DNA of 64,000 nucleotides from Desulfobacteraceae bacterium (GCA_021737565.1 JAIPDS010000003.1:1-64000); one strand, 5' to 3'; counted from the stretch's first letter, positions 52,784 through 61,295 are shown. Program-made: numbers and translations. The notes: generated by a model from the letters alone, not told the origin.

Positions 52784-53563
52784 TTACTTGTAGAACTCGT
52801 CCTGATTCGGCTCTTCCTTCCGGCTGAAAGACCTGTTTAATTCCTTGGCTTCACGGGATTCAACGTAGTAAGTGAGCAAAAGGTCATGGGCCATTCTTGA
52901 CATGCCGGCCACGCCGCTGTTTCTGGCTGTAAAGGAGGCTTTCACAGAGTAAAGCGCCTGGGGCCCGCGATTGATTAATTCACTGCACCATTGCTCAACT
53001 TCTTCTTCCAGCTTATCCGGAGGGACAACCGAGTTTATCAACCCCATATCAAGGGCCTGCTGTGCGCTATATTTTCTGCCGAGCATCCACATCTCCTTTG
53101 CTTTTTTCTTGCCCACCAGATCCTCCAGATACCATGTGCCGTAACCCGCATCAAAGCTTCCCATCATAGGTCCCACCTGCCTGAAGACCGATCTGTCCGT
53201 GGCAATCGTAAAATCACATACTACGTGAAGTACATTTCCTCCTCCCACGGCGAAACCGTCAACAGCCGCTATAATTGGTTTGGGATGCTTATCCATGAGA
53301 TCATAGAGGTCGAGTACCGGCAATACGCCTTTATAGGAAAAAGTTTTTTCAAGATCCGCCTTATCACCCCCGATGCAAAAGAATTTTTCGCCGGCCCCTG
53401 ATATAACGGCTACCCGAACATCTTCGTCTTTTCTGGAATCTTCCAGCGCATCCTTCATCTCAAGCAAGGTCTGAGCCCTGAACATGTTGGCATTCGAAGG
53501 ACGATTGATAATTACTTTAGCTACCTGGTTCTTTTTCTCGTATATTATATCCTCGAATTGCAT
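52784..53563 (-). CDS. BadI/MenB-type crotonase (2-ketocyclohexanecarboxyl-CoA hydrolase-like)
   Basis: This ~259-aa crotonase-fold protein begins MQFEDIIYEKKNQVAKV, like BadI of Rhodopseudomonas. It keeps FCIGGDKADL (oxyanion hole), DGFAVGGGNVL, FRQVGPMMGSFDAGYGTWYL and VGKKKAKEMW, which BadI and MenB (naphthoate synthase) share. MenB is unlikely inside a catabolic operon without other men genes. BadI hydrolyses the ring of 2-ketocyclohexanecarboxyl-CoA to pimelyl-CoA. ATG at 53563 is chosen; AAGGAGG lies 7 nt upstream. Its presence suggests an alicyclic or heterocyclic ketone intermediate is opened. Confidence 0.88.
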   Translation of the reverse strand: MQFEDIIYEKKNQVAKVIINRPSNANMFRAQTLLEMKDALEDSRKDEDVRVAVISGAGEKFFCIGGDKADLEKTFSYKGVLPVLDLYDLMDKHPKPIIAAVDGFAVGGGNVLHVVCDFTIATDRSVFRQVGPMMGSFDAGYGTWYLEDLVGKKKAKEMWMLGRKYSAQQALDMGLINSVVPPDKLEEEVEQWCSELINRGPQALYSVKASFTARNSGVAGMSRMAHDLLLTYYVESREAKELNRSFSRKEEPNQDEFYK

Positions 53564-53614
53564 CACCATTCCTCCTTATGATAATTTCCGTTTTAACTGA
53601 CCGTCGTTTCTAAA

Positions 53615-54802
53615 TTACTTACTCCTCTTTATGCGGTCAGCCTCCGAATCTGCCAGCCATTCCTCATAAACCTCCCGGTTATGCTCGCCGAGCCTTGGCG
53701 GGACTCTTGGGGAGCCTTCCCGCGTTTCTCCCAGTTTCCAGGGAGCTCTTACCTGCGGAATTTCTCCGCCTTCATCGTCTTGTATATGATAAACTGTTTT
53801 TCTGTATTTTACATGCGGATCTTCCACGAGTTGATTTATGTAATATATAGGTCCGCACGGCACCCCCTTCTCGGAGAGATACTCAAACCAGTACTGGGCA
53901 TCTCTCGTCATAAGAACCTTTTCAAACGACTCGATAATTTCTAAACGACGCTCTCTGCGGTCGGCATTGGTCTTATAGGCATCTGATTCCAAAAATTCTT
54001 CAAAACCAAGGAGCTTGCAGGCTCTCTCCCATATCTTGTCATTGCCTATAGCAACGTTTAGATAGCCATCCTTGGTTCGCAAGGGTTGATAAATGGCAAT
54101 AGGGGTACTCTGGTTACTGTCGGGTACAGGCAATACCCCGGTAGACATGTAGCTGACAATTCTCGGTGTAATAAACGACATGATGCTCTCCACAAGATTG
54201 GCATCTATATAATCGCCTTCTCCTGTGAATATACGGCGGTAAAGGCAGCAGACAATTGCAAAACATGCATTGTGGGCGGCCAGAATATCTCCTGCGGCCG
54301 TGCCAACCTTCTCCGGCTCATTATCGCGCCCGGTAACGCTCATTATTCCGCCTATACCCTCAGAGATCAGATCATAACATGGCCGGTTTTTATAAGGCCC
54401 GCTCTGGCCAAAGCCCGTGATGGAACAGTAAATTATTGCGGGATTATGCTGTTTTACCTTTTCATACGTTAAATCATACTTCTGCAAGGTTTTCAATCCC
54501 AGGCTAAGCACGAAAACATCCGCTTTTTTGATGAGCTCCTGCAATGTGGCCCTGTCGTCAGGTTGATTGATATCCAGGGTAATGCTTCGCTTATTCCGGT
54601 TTACACTTAAAAACCATGGGCTTACGCCCTGTTCCGTAAAAGGGGGGCCCCAATGGCGGCTGTCATCTCCTCTTTCGGGCGGTTCAACTTTAACAACATC
54701 GGCCCCCATATCAGACAACAGCATGGTGCAGAAAGGACCCGCGTAAGACATCGTTAAATCCAGCACCCTTATACCCTTTAGCGGCATCTCTAAATTTCCC
54801 AT
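53615..54802 (-). CDS. Family III CoA-transferase (CaiB/BaiF type)
   Basis: This 395-aa protein has YAGPFCTMLLSDMGADVVKVE, RNKRSITLDI, YCSITGFGQSGPY and the catalytic Asp in GTAAGDILAAHNA, as in formyl-CoA transferase relatives. It moves CoA between an acyl-CoA donor and a carboxylate. Unlike the protein at 47770 it lacks the GHDINYL His motif, so a true transferase is expected. It is the first gene of the right-half operon, behind the sigma-54-type promoter at 54974-54991, and may activate the initial acid. Confidence 0.9.
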   Translation of the reverse strand: MGNLEMPLKGIRVLDLTMSYAGPFCTMLLSDMGADVVKVEPPERGDDSRHWGPPFTEQGVSPWFLSVNRNKRSITLDINQPDDRATLQELIKKADVFVLSLGLKTLQKYDLTYEKVKQHNPAIIYCSITGFGQSGPYKNRPCYDLISEGIGGIMSVTGRDNEPEKVGTAAGDILAAHNACFAIVCCLYRRIFTGEGDYIDANLVESIMSFITPRIVSYMSTGVLPVPDSNQSTPIAIYQPLRTKDGYLNVAIGNDKIWERACKLLGFEEFLESDAYKTNADRRERRLEIIESFEKVLMTRDAQYWFEYLSEKGVPCGPIYYINQLVEDPHVKYRKTVYHIQDDEGGEIPQVRAPWKLGETREGSPRVPPRLGEHNREVYEEWLADSEADRIKRSK

Positions 54803-54973
54803 TTGTCATATCTCCCAGGCATCTTTGTAAAATGAAATGCTCACATTAAACCACGGATTCGCTTTTCTTGTTCCTCATCTTCACGGTCATCGCCGCTTAT
54901 TCGTTTTTTCACAAATACGATAACAACGGTTCGTTGACAAAATATCGGGCCTGTGTTATTTAAAAAAAAACTA

Positions 54974-54991
54974 ATGAAAAAAGTGTGCCAA
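54974..54991 (-). promoter_or_regulatory. Putative sigma-54 (-24/-12) promoter of the 54.8-kb operon
   Basis: On the minus strand it reads TTGGCACACTTTTTTCAT. TGGCACA fits the -24 element; GG is followed after 10 nt by TC, so -12 reads TTTC rather than TTGC. The match to the promoter at 31648-31665 is 15 of 18 positions. It lies about 172 nt upstream of the start codon at 54802. Confidence 0.78.
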
Positions 54992-55054
54992 ACGTTTAAT
55001 TGGCATTATAAGTATTTATATTAACAGGTTATACTTAATGAAAAACCGCCATAG

Positions 55055-55092
55055 ACATGTTAATTATAATTAACATGTTACCTATAATTAAC
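55055..55092. promoter_or_regulatory. Tandem upstream activator sites (54.8-kb operon)
   Basis: Two 16-bp units, GTTAATTATAATTAAC (55059-55074) and GTTACCTATAATTAAC (55077-55092), lie 18 bp apart, fitting GTTAA-N6-TTAAC. The first sits in a perfect 24-nt palindrome (55055-55078, arms ending ACATGT). Distance to the -24 GG is about 70 bp, essentially the same as at the 31.5-kb promoter. They are likely binding sites of the adjacent activator and possibly autoregulatory. Confidence 0.78.
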
Positions 55093-55256
55093 ACTTCCTC
55101 CGGACTGTTCTTATTGATTTTATGGGGGCCTTAAACTCAAATTCAGGCAGGTTGTCCGCCAATATTCAGTGTACCCGCAAATAAATTCCTCCAATCAGGT
55201 ACCATGCCTCATACCCTTACTCGAGGGCGGAGAACTTATCGTAAGGAGAAGCAAAA

Positions 55257-56933
55257 TTGAATATAGAAAAATTGCTTAATAATATTCCGATGGGCATTCT
55301 TATTGCCGCAGATGATCAAACTTATTATCTAAACAAAACTGTATGTGATATTTTAAATCTTGATTTTACAGCTTCCGAAGACACACTCTTGGAGATAAAC
55401 AATGCCGGGCAACGTGTTAATAAACTATTAAACAATGAATTTATTCACAAAAAAAACAAAGTTTATAAAATTCTGCGCTATGCCCAAACAAATTATACAT
55501 TTTGTATCGCAATAGAAATCACTTCCCTTGAATTTATGAATCAATTCTTTCTATCGGTTGACTTTGCCGAAGAGGTCCTCAGGTATCTATTCTTAAATCC
55601 TTATGAAGGAATGAACGTGGTGGATCAGAAAGGCTATGTCCGGTTCATGTCCCCAACGCATGAAAAATTTCTGGAAATTGAACATGGCCAGGCAATCGGC
55701 GTACACATAACCAAAATTATACCCAATACCAGGCTTCATATTGTCGCAAAAACCGGAAAGGCCGAAATCGGGAAAACCCAGGAGTTGCAAGGAGAAGAAC
55801 GAATTGTCGGAAGAATTCCAATCCGGAAAAACGGGCAGACAGTTGGTGCCATAGGAAAAGTGCTCTTCAAGGATATAGACCAGCTAAAAGATATTATGAA
55901 AAAGCTGGACTATCTAAAACAGGAAGTTCAATACTACAAGCGCGAGCTTAGAAATTTACGCTCAACGCAATATTCCCTGGATAGAATTATCGGGAACTCT
56001 TCGCCTGTCAAACACATGAAAGAAGAAATAAAAAAAGCTGCCGCAGTGGATTTGCCTGTTCTTATTACAGGTGAAACAGGCAGCGGCAAAGAGTTGGTGG
56101 CCAACACGATTCACATTCTTAGCCGCCGGTCAAAAAAACCCCTGGTTGTGGTGAACATAGCCGCTATTCCCGCCGAACTTTTCGAATCAGAGCTGTTTGG
56201 CTACGAACCCGGCTCTTTTACCAATGCAAGCACAAAAGGTAAACCCGGAAAATTTGAAATAGCAAACGGCGGCAGTATCTTTCTTGACGAAATCGGGGAT
56301 CTCCCTGTAGATACACAAGTTAAGCTTCTGCGCGTTTTGGAGGAAGGTTCCCTGGAGAAAATAGGGGCCAAAAAATTAATAAAATCAGATTTTCGTATTA
56401 TTTCAGCTTCCAATAAAAATATTGAATACTTGCTTGAACAAAACCTGCTGCGCGAGGACTTTTTATACCGGATCAACGCGCTTAATATATTTGTTCCTCC
56501 CTTAAGAGAAAGAAAGGACGACATCCCCCTTCTCTCCAAACAATTTATTAAAGAATTCAACGAAAAATACAATTTTTATCCGCCGGTTAAAGGACTAACA
56601 GAAGAAGTAATTGAAAAATTTAAAACCTTTCACTGGCCCGGAAATATAAGGGAACTTAAAAATGAGATTGAGCGTGCCTGCAGTTTTACAGACAAGGAAT
56701 ACCTGGAGCCAAAAGATTTCACCGGACCCTTTAAAAATTCAAAAAAAGAAGACGAGGTTAATATTCAGGGTAATTTTTCACGAAAAAAAATCATGGATGA
56801 CACGGAAAAAAATCTCATTCTGGAAGCCCTGAGACAAACAGATGGTAACAAAACAAAAGCCGCCAGGCTTCTTGGCCTGTCACGACCCATGCTATACAAA
56901 AAATTAAAAGCCTTAAACTTGACGGCAAAGTAA
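55257..56933 (+). CDS. Sigma-54-dependent transcriptional activator with PAS sensing domain
   Basis: A 558-aa enhancer-binding protein. Order: an N-terminal sensory region (1-100), a PAS-like domain (~105-205), a short coiled segment (~208-240), the AAA+ domain (~243-475) with Walker A GETGSGKE (272-279) and Walker B FLDEIGD (342-348), and a Fis-type HTH at the C-terminus (GNKTKAARLLGLSRPMLYKK). The sigma-54 contact loop, normally GAFTGA, reads GSFTNA (319-324). No receiver domain is present, so it probably senses a small molecule. Translation starts at TTG with AAGGAG upstream. It likely controls the promoters at 31.6 and 55.0 kb. Confidence 0.92.
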   Translation: MNIEKLLNNIPMGILIAADDQTYYLNKTVCDILNLDFTASEDTLLEINNAGQRVNKLLNNEFIHKKNKVYKILRYAQTNYTFCIAIEITSLEFMNQFFLSVDFAEEVLRYLFLNPYEGMNVVDQKGYVRFMSPTHEKFLEIEHGQAIGVHITKIIPNTRLHIVAKTGKAEIGKTQELQGEERIVGRIPIRKNGQTVGAIGKVLFKDIDQLKDIMKKLDYLKQEVQYYKRELRNLRSTQYSLDRIIGNSSPVKHMKEEIKKAAAVDLPVLITGETGSGKELVANTIHILSRRSKKPLVVVNIAAIPAELFESELFGYEPGSFTNASTKGKPGKFEIANGGSIFLDEIGDLPVDTQVKLLRVLEEGSLEKIGAKKLIKSDFRIISASNKNIEYLLEQNLLREDFLYRINALNIFVPPLRERKDDIPLLSKQFIKEFNEKYNFYPPVKGLTEEVIEKFKTFHWPGNIRELKNEIERACSFTDKEYLEPKDFTGPFKNSKKEDEVNIQGNFSRKKIMDDTEKNLILEALRQTDGNKTKAARLLGLSRPMLYKKLKALNLTAK

Positions 56934-57045
56934 AAAGTCCAATATCGGCGTTACGCTTCATCCCTCGGAATTTCATCACGCCAACGGCGTGACTGCATTC
57001 CTCGGGATTTTGCGCGCCTTGATCTTGAACTTTTTACTTTGCCGT
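56922..57045. repeat. Palindromic repeat A, copy 2 (also terminator-like)
   Basis: Termini ACGGCAAAGTAAAAAGT and its exact complement form 17-nt inverted repeats. The element overlaps the stop codon of the sigma-54 activator gene (TAA at 56931-56933), so it probably serves as its transcription terminator as well. It matches the element at 1-111, with an internal hairpin (TCACGCC-AACGGCGTGA) not shared exactly. A CTTTTTACGA-type segment follows, as at copy 1. Confidence 0.8.
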
Positions 57046-57131
57046 CATAAATCGTCTTTTTACGATTCTGCCGAACCTGGTGAACTCGTAGAAAGCAATC
57101 TATACTGAAAAATTTACCTACAGGTATAATT

Positions 57132-58820
57132 ATGCCTGAATCTTTTACATATAACAGGCTTATTCAGGACATCGCAAATCCTGACACTGCAGAAAGTGCG
57201 CATATTGAATTAAAGGAAAACCTCCAAAATATAGTGGAGACAGCGGCCTATATCTTTGATGCTGAATCCTGTATTTTATTTACGCTGGATCCTGCTAAAA
57301 CAGAAACCCAACTCCTTGTTTCCAATGGACTGGATTCAACCACCCAGAGAAAAATCAGGATAGCCGATATTGCAGACCTGCCCGAAATCAGGCAAAATCG
57401 AACCCTGCTCATTGAAGATGCTGAAAACGACCCCCGTACATCCGGCGTAATTGAATCAATGGATAAAAACATAGTCTCAGTCATCGGATTGCCTTTTTCT
57501 GTTACCCGGGACATATCAATGCTTCTACTGATCCTTCTTGCCCGGCCCCTGAACCATGATGAAAAAAGCCCCCGGCTGCATACCGCTGTATGCAGCCAGG
57601 CCTCGGCCGCGGTCAAAAACGTCATCCAGCAGAGCCAGTATCTTGAAACCTTTAGCAAAATTAGCGCCAGCATTCACCAGGGAGAAGAAGTTGAAGACAT
57701 CTTAAACATTATTGTGACCCATATTCAGGAAATCATGGAAGCCCGGGGCTGTATTTATTGGATTGTAAACACAAAACAAAGGGATATTCATCTGAAAGCC
57801 ACCTCAGGCTTTCAGATGGAAAGCCTCTCCTTAATCAGCTATGAAACCCTGGAAGAGATATTTGATTTTTACAGCGAAAAAGATATTTATTTTGAAGATG
57901 TAAGAGAAGATCCACGCATCCCCAGCGCCACAAACCTGGGCAAACAGATGGTCACTTCGGTTTTGGGAATTCCGTTTCCTATCGTAGAGCCGTTCCGCGG
58001 CATTCTGGCCGTGTATTTCAGCAGCAGCCGGCCTGTTAAACGCAGCGAAATCGAATTTGTGCGGGATGCAGGCAGGCAAGGAGCTATAGCCCTTCACAAG
58101 GCATTTCGTTATGATGAACGCATATTCAAAGCGTTTCAGGAAACCATCCAGGGTCTTGTAATGGCCATTGAAGCAAAGGACGTATGCACTCACGGCCATT
58201 CTTTAAACGTAGCCACCTATGCCAGACTCACCGCCCTGGAAATGGGACTGGGGGAAAAAGAAGCAGACACCGTCTACCATGCCGGGTTGCTCCATGATAT
58301 CGGAAAGCTCGCGATGGAAGATACAATCCTGCGCAACCTGGGCAATCTTACGCGCAGCCAGGTATCACGATACGACATTGAAACCGTTGAAAAGCACCCG
58401 GTCATAGGAGCGCTGATCCTTGAGCCACTATCGTCTCTGGGCAAAGTGGCCAACCTGGTCAAATACCATCATGAACGCTTCGACGGCAAGGGATATCCGG
58501 AGGGACTGTCCGGAAAGGACATCCCCATTGGTGCAAAGATAATAGCAGTCTGTGACAGTTTTGACGCTATGACCTCCGAAAGACCCGGAGCCACTATCCT
58601 GGATACTAAAAAAGCCATGGCAGTCCTGAAAATGCATTCCGGAACCAAATTTGATCCCGAAGTGGTGCGCGCGTTTATACAAGTCATTGAAAAAAGACCC
58701 GATGCTGTCAAACCTTTTACCCTCACCGGGGATTATATTACCAGGCACGCCGAAACCCTTAATGCTAAAAAAAAACGAAGCTCCCTTTTGGCCCGGTTGC
58801 TAAAAATTGGCAAACAATAA
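57132..58820 (+). CDS. GAF-GAF-HD-GYP signalling protein
   Basis: A 562-aa soluble sensor with two GAF domains (~25-165 and ~185-335) followed by an HD-GYP domain (~345-520). The catalytic HD is in AGLLHDIGKLAM and the GYP signature in YHHERFDGKGYPEGL; KDVCTHGHS is also typical. HD-GYP proteins hydrolyse cyclic-di-GMP. No membrane segment is seen. It does not clearly belong to the catabolic cluster and is followed by a convergent gene with a palindromic terminator between them. Confidence 0.9.
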   Translation: MPESFTYNRLIQDIANPDTAESAHIELKENLQNIVETAAYIFDAESCILFTLDPAKTETQLLVSNGLDSTTQRKIRIADIADLPEIRQNRTLLIEDAENDPRTSGVIESMDKNIVSVIGLPFSVTRDISMLLLILLARPLNHDEKSPRLHTAVCSQASAAVKNVIQQSQYLETFSKISASIHQGEEVEDILNIIVTHIQEIMEARGCIYWIVNTKQRDIHLKATSGFQMESLSLISYETLEEIFDFYSEKDIYFEDVREDPRIPSATNLGKQMVTSVLGIPFPIVEPFRGILAVYFSSSRPVKRSEIEFVRDAGRQGAIALHKAFRYDERIFKAFQETIQGLVMAIEAKDVCTHGHSLNVATYARLTALEMGLGEKEADTVYHAGLLHDIGKLAMEDTILRNLGNLTRSQVSRYDIETVEKHPVIGALILEPLSSLGKVANLVKYHHERFDGKGYPEGLSGKDIPIGAKIIAVCDSFDAMTSERPGATILDTKKAMAVLKMHSGTKFDPEVVRAFIQVIEKRPDAVKPFTLTGDYITRHAETLNAKKKRSSLLARLLKIGKQ

Positions 58821-58864
58821 CTCTTTGATTTTACTTAATACTTAACCACTTAAAACTTAACACT

Positions 58865-58888
58865 GTCTGTAAAAAATTTTTTACAGAC
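58865..58888. terminator. Bidirectional terminator
   Basis: A perfect 24-nt palindrome with arms GTCTGTAAAAAA and TTTTTTACAGAC lies between two convergent genes ending at 58820 and 58921. A- and T-runs on both strands allow intrinsic termination in either direction. Confidence 0.75.
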
Positions 58889-58920
58889 TCATCAAGTTTA
58901 ACCGGCATCCATGATACTCT

Positions 58921-60420
58921 CTAAGAATATGGGAAAAAGTCCATTTTTTTCAACTTTACCCGGGCGATCCGAATCTGCTTGAATGCCGCCTTTAAAGCCT
59001 GTTGGTCAATGGCGGTCAGATTGCCCGGTTTGATAAAATTATCCGGCGAGTCGCCGCCTTGTTCAATCATGCGACTTTGATGTCTTAACCTCTGATACAT
59101 AAGAAAATTATAGGCGTGCATTATGTTATCGTATTCTTTCTTTTTAAATCGTTGCCGCCGGTAAAGTGCAAGAAGGCGTTTGGCGGTATTGGTTTCTTTA
59201 ATTTTCTCCTGCAAAGCATAAATTCTGCTGAAATCAACGAGCAGGCGCATCGCCCCCTTGATATTCAGCCCGCCTTTACCCTCTCCACGCTTCCTGAGCA
59301 CAAAGTTGCCGAAAAAACTGATAGGCAAACGATAATAAAGGGTATTTTGAGCCATATGCCCTAATAGCGCCTGCCATTGCTCCAGTTTTGCAAAAAGGGC
59401 CTCGTGCAATTCATCAACGAGTTCCTGACTGCCAAAGCCCAGCCGAAAATCAAAGAAAATACTTGCATATAATATTCGCTCAGGATCAAGGCCCACAATC
59501 CATGCCCGGTAATATTTTTCCCAGCGGGACATGGGCTGGCACCATTTAGGGTTTTTGGCCATTACATTGAAGTCGCAATATTTCTGCCCAATTTCATGGA
59601 GTTGATCACAAACCAGGGTTCCCATTTCCAGAAAGTAACGATTTACATCGGACTCATCTTCTGGCTCGGGATCTGAATATACAATGCCGTTATCCTGATC
59701 TGTTTTCAGTGTCTGTTCCTTGCGGCCTTCGCTTCCGAAAAGCAAAAAAGCAAAATCTGCCGGCGGCGGCCCGATTTGTTCAAGAGTCATGTCCATAACC
59801 CGCGCGAGAACTGCGTCATTTACCGCTGTAATAATCTCGTTGACATGGCCTACAAGGACACCCCTGGAAAGCAACCTGCCAACCATGGCAGGCACCTTTG
59901 CATATGCCTCCTTTAGCCCGGAAATCTGCCGGACGTTTTTAATATCATGTACCAGTAATACCGGAGAATGGATACCTTCCAGCAAAAGATCCCTCTCTGT
60001 GATCATCCTCCTGACTGCGTTGTTATAAAAAACCCCCAGGTGTTTGATCCCGTCTTTCATCATGCTCAGCAAGGCTTCAAAAACCGTCTCCGAATCATTT
60101 ACATATACCAGCGGACTCGACATTATTTTGCCAACCGCTTCATCAGCGCAATAACCCTCTATAACAACTTTTTGACGCAGGTCGCTGTCAGTGACAAGCC
60201 CTGAAGGGGACCCCTCATCATTGATTACAATAATCGCATCCCGGCCACTGGCTTCCAACAACCCGGCCGCCTCCCGAATAGTGTTTTGAACCCGACAGGA
60301 GGGAAAGACCCTGGCGATTTTGCCCACGGGTTTCCATAAAAATTCGTCGGCCAAAAATAACGACGATTCATCCGTTTCACCCGGGCTGATTGTTTGCGAC
60401 TCTTTTATGCGCTTATCCAT
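58921..60420 (-). CDS. CBS-domain/DUF294 nucleotidyltransferase-like protein
   Basis: A 499-aa protein with a pair of CBS domains (~35-155, with SPSGLVTDSDLRQKVV and RRMITERDLLLEGI), a DUF294 nucleotidyltransferase domain (~175-300) whose motif FGSEGRKEQTLKTDQDNGIV has the G-S and D-x-D residues of GlnD-type enzymes, and a C-terminal helical domain. Family members are thought to transfer nucleotides to proteins or sense adenylates through the CBS pair. The usual N-terminal cNMP-binding domain is absent. It is a stand-alone gene. Confidence 0.88.
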   Translation of the reverse strand: MDKRIKESQTISPGETDESSLFLADEFLWKPVGKIARVFPSCRVQNTIREAAGLLEASGRDAIIVINDEGSPSGLVTDSDLRQKVVIEGYCADEAVGKIMSSPLVYVNDSETVFEALLSMMKDGIKHLGVFYNNAVRRMITERDLLLEGIHSPVLLVHDIKNVRQISGLKEAYAKVPAMVGRLLSRGVLVGHVNEIITAVNDAVLARVMDMTLEQIGPPPADFAFLLFGSEGRKEQTLKTDQDNGIVYSDPEPEDESDVNRYFLEMGTLVCDQLHEIGQKYCDFNVMAKNPKWCQPMSRWEKYYRAWIVGLDPERILYASIFFDFRLGFGSQELVDELHEALFAKLEQWQALLGHMAQNTLYYRLPISFFGNFVLRKRGEGKGGLNIKGAMRLLVDFSRIYALQEKIKETNTAKRLLALYRRQRFKKKEYDNIMHAYNFLMYQRLRHQSRMIEQGGDSPDNFIKPGNLTAIDQQALKAAFKQIRIARVKLKKMDFFPYS

Positions 60421-60506
60421 GGTTGATCAGCCTCTAAAAAAACCTTTTCCCAAGGAGTTTTAAGTTGTTAAGTGAAATCATGAACATATTTTTTATTATG
60501 GGCAAA

Positions 60507-61061
60507 TTATTTCAGTTTTGAGACATAAGGACTGGCGCTGATAAAAAACCTCAGGGGCTCCTGCGCCCAGGAACCCGCATACCCCACCCCGATTCGGGGT
60601 TTTTCGGCAATATTAAAATCCCCGGTTTCAGGGCCGGCTGCTATATAAAGACGGCTGCCTGTAAGATCCAGCCCGTTGACACTTTTGTCAATATTCATGG
60701 CCCGGCATACGAGACCCGGCCCACGTGTTCTGTCTTCAAGATTTTTAACCGGTTCAAGGGCCCGGATCAGAACCGCTGATGCGTTCTCCCCCGGTCCGGT
60801 TACGACATTTAACAAGTGATGCATTCCATAGACCAAGTACACATAGGCAAATCCGGACGGCCCGAACATAACTTCCGTGCGCCTTGTCTTTTTTTTAGAG
60901 GAATGCGAGGCAAGATCATGGGAACCCAGATATGCCTCTGTCTCCACAATTTTTCCGATCCGGACCTTTGCGTCGCGATCATGGACCAGGTATTTGCCCA
61001 GCAGGTCTTTTGCAACCGCATCTGCAGGCCTGTCATAAAAATCCCGCCCCATGGGTTTCAT
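60507..61061 (-). CDS. mpg: DNA-3-methyladenine glycosylase (AAG/MPG type)
   Basis: A ~184-aa base-excision repair enzyme of the mammalian AAG type, which removes alkylated and deaminated purines. GRDFYDRPADAVAKDLLGK, IVETEAYLGSHDLASHS (with catalytic Glu), GFAYVYLVYGMHHLLN and RGPGLVCRAMNID are characteristic. ATG at 61061 is used; an ATG at 61070 directly abuts AGAGG. It lies alone, and the downstream side of its gene has no clear terminator. Confidence 0.93.
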   Translation of the reverse strand: MKPMGRDFYDRPADAVAKDLLGKYLVHDRDAKVRIGKIVETEAYLGSHDLASHSSKKKTRRTEVMFGPSGFAYVYLVYGMHHLLNVVTGPGENASAVLIRALEPVKNLEDRTRGPGLVCRAMNIDKSVNGLDLTGSRLYIAAGPETGDFNIAEKPRIGVGYAGSWAQEPLRFFISASPYVSKLK

Positions 61062-61070
61062 AAAACACAT

Positions 61071-61295
61071 CCTCTTTTTCCGAAATAAAACAGTGATGTC
61101 TTACAAGCTGTCTTGTCTTGTCTTGTCTTGTTTCCTGCAATCGATTGCCAACATTTTGTTTAAATTATGACAGTCCCGGCAAAAAATCAAATCAAGTGTT
61201 TCGGTATTTTCCGCTCTGTACCATCATGCAAATAAGCCCGGGCAGCCTTTTATTCAGCCTCCGCAAAACCGCATTCAAGACTTAAAAAATTTTTC
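61071..61295. other. Intergenic region with short tandem repeat
   Basis: The gap between the glycosylase gene and the sahR promoter contains four to five tandem copies of TCTTG around 61105-61130 and otherwise AT-rich sequence with no credible gene. Confidence 0.6.

Larger units (their letters stand above)
54803..55256. other. Divergent regulatory region
   Basis: This 454-nt AT-rich interval separates the CoA-transferase gene (minus) from the sigma-54 activator gene (plus). It contains a -24/-12-type promoter (54974-54991), two tandem activator-like sites (55059-55092) and a 24-nt perfect palindrome (55055-55078). No small ORF is convincing. No -24/-12 promoter toward the activator gene was found; a TTGACA at about 54935 may belong to a distant sigma-70 promoter for it. 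Confidence 0.75.

Noticed and set aside
61105-61130. Tandem TCTTG pentanucleotides as a CRISPR-like or phase-variable repeat
   Set aside because: Units are only 5 nt with no spacers and lie outside any coding frame; no functional inference is supported.
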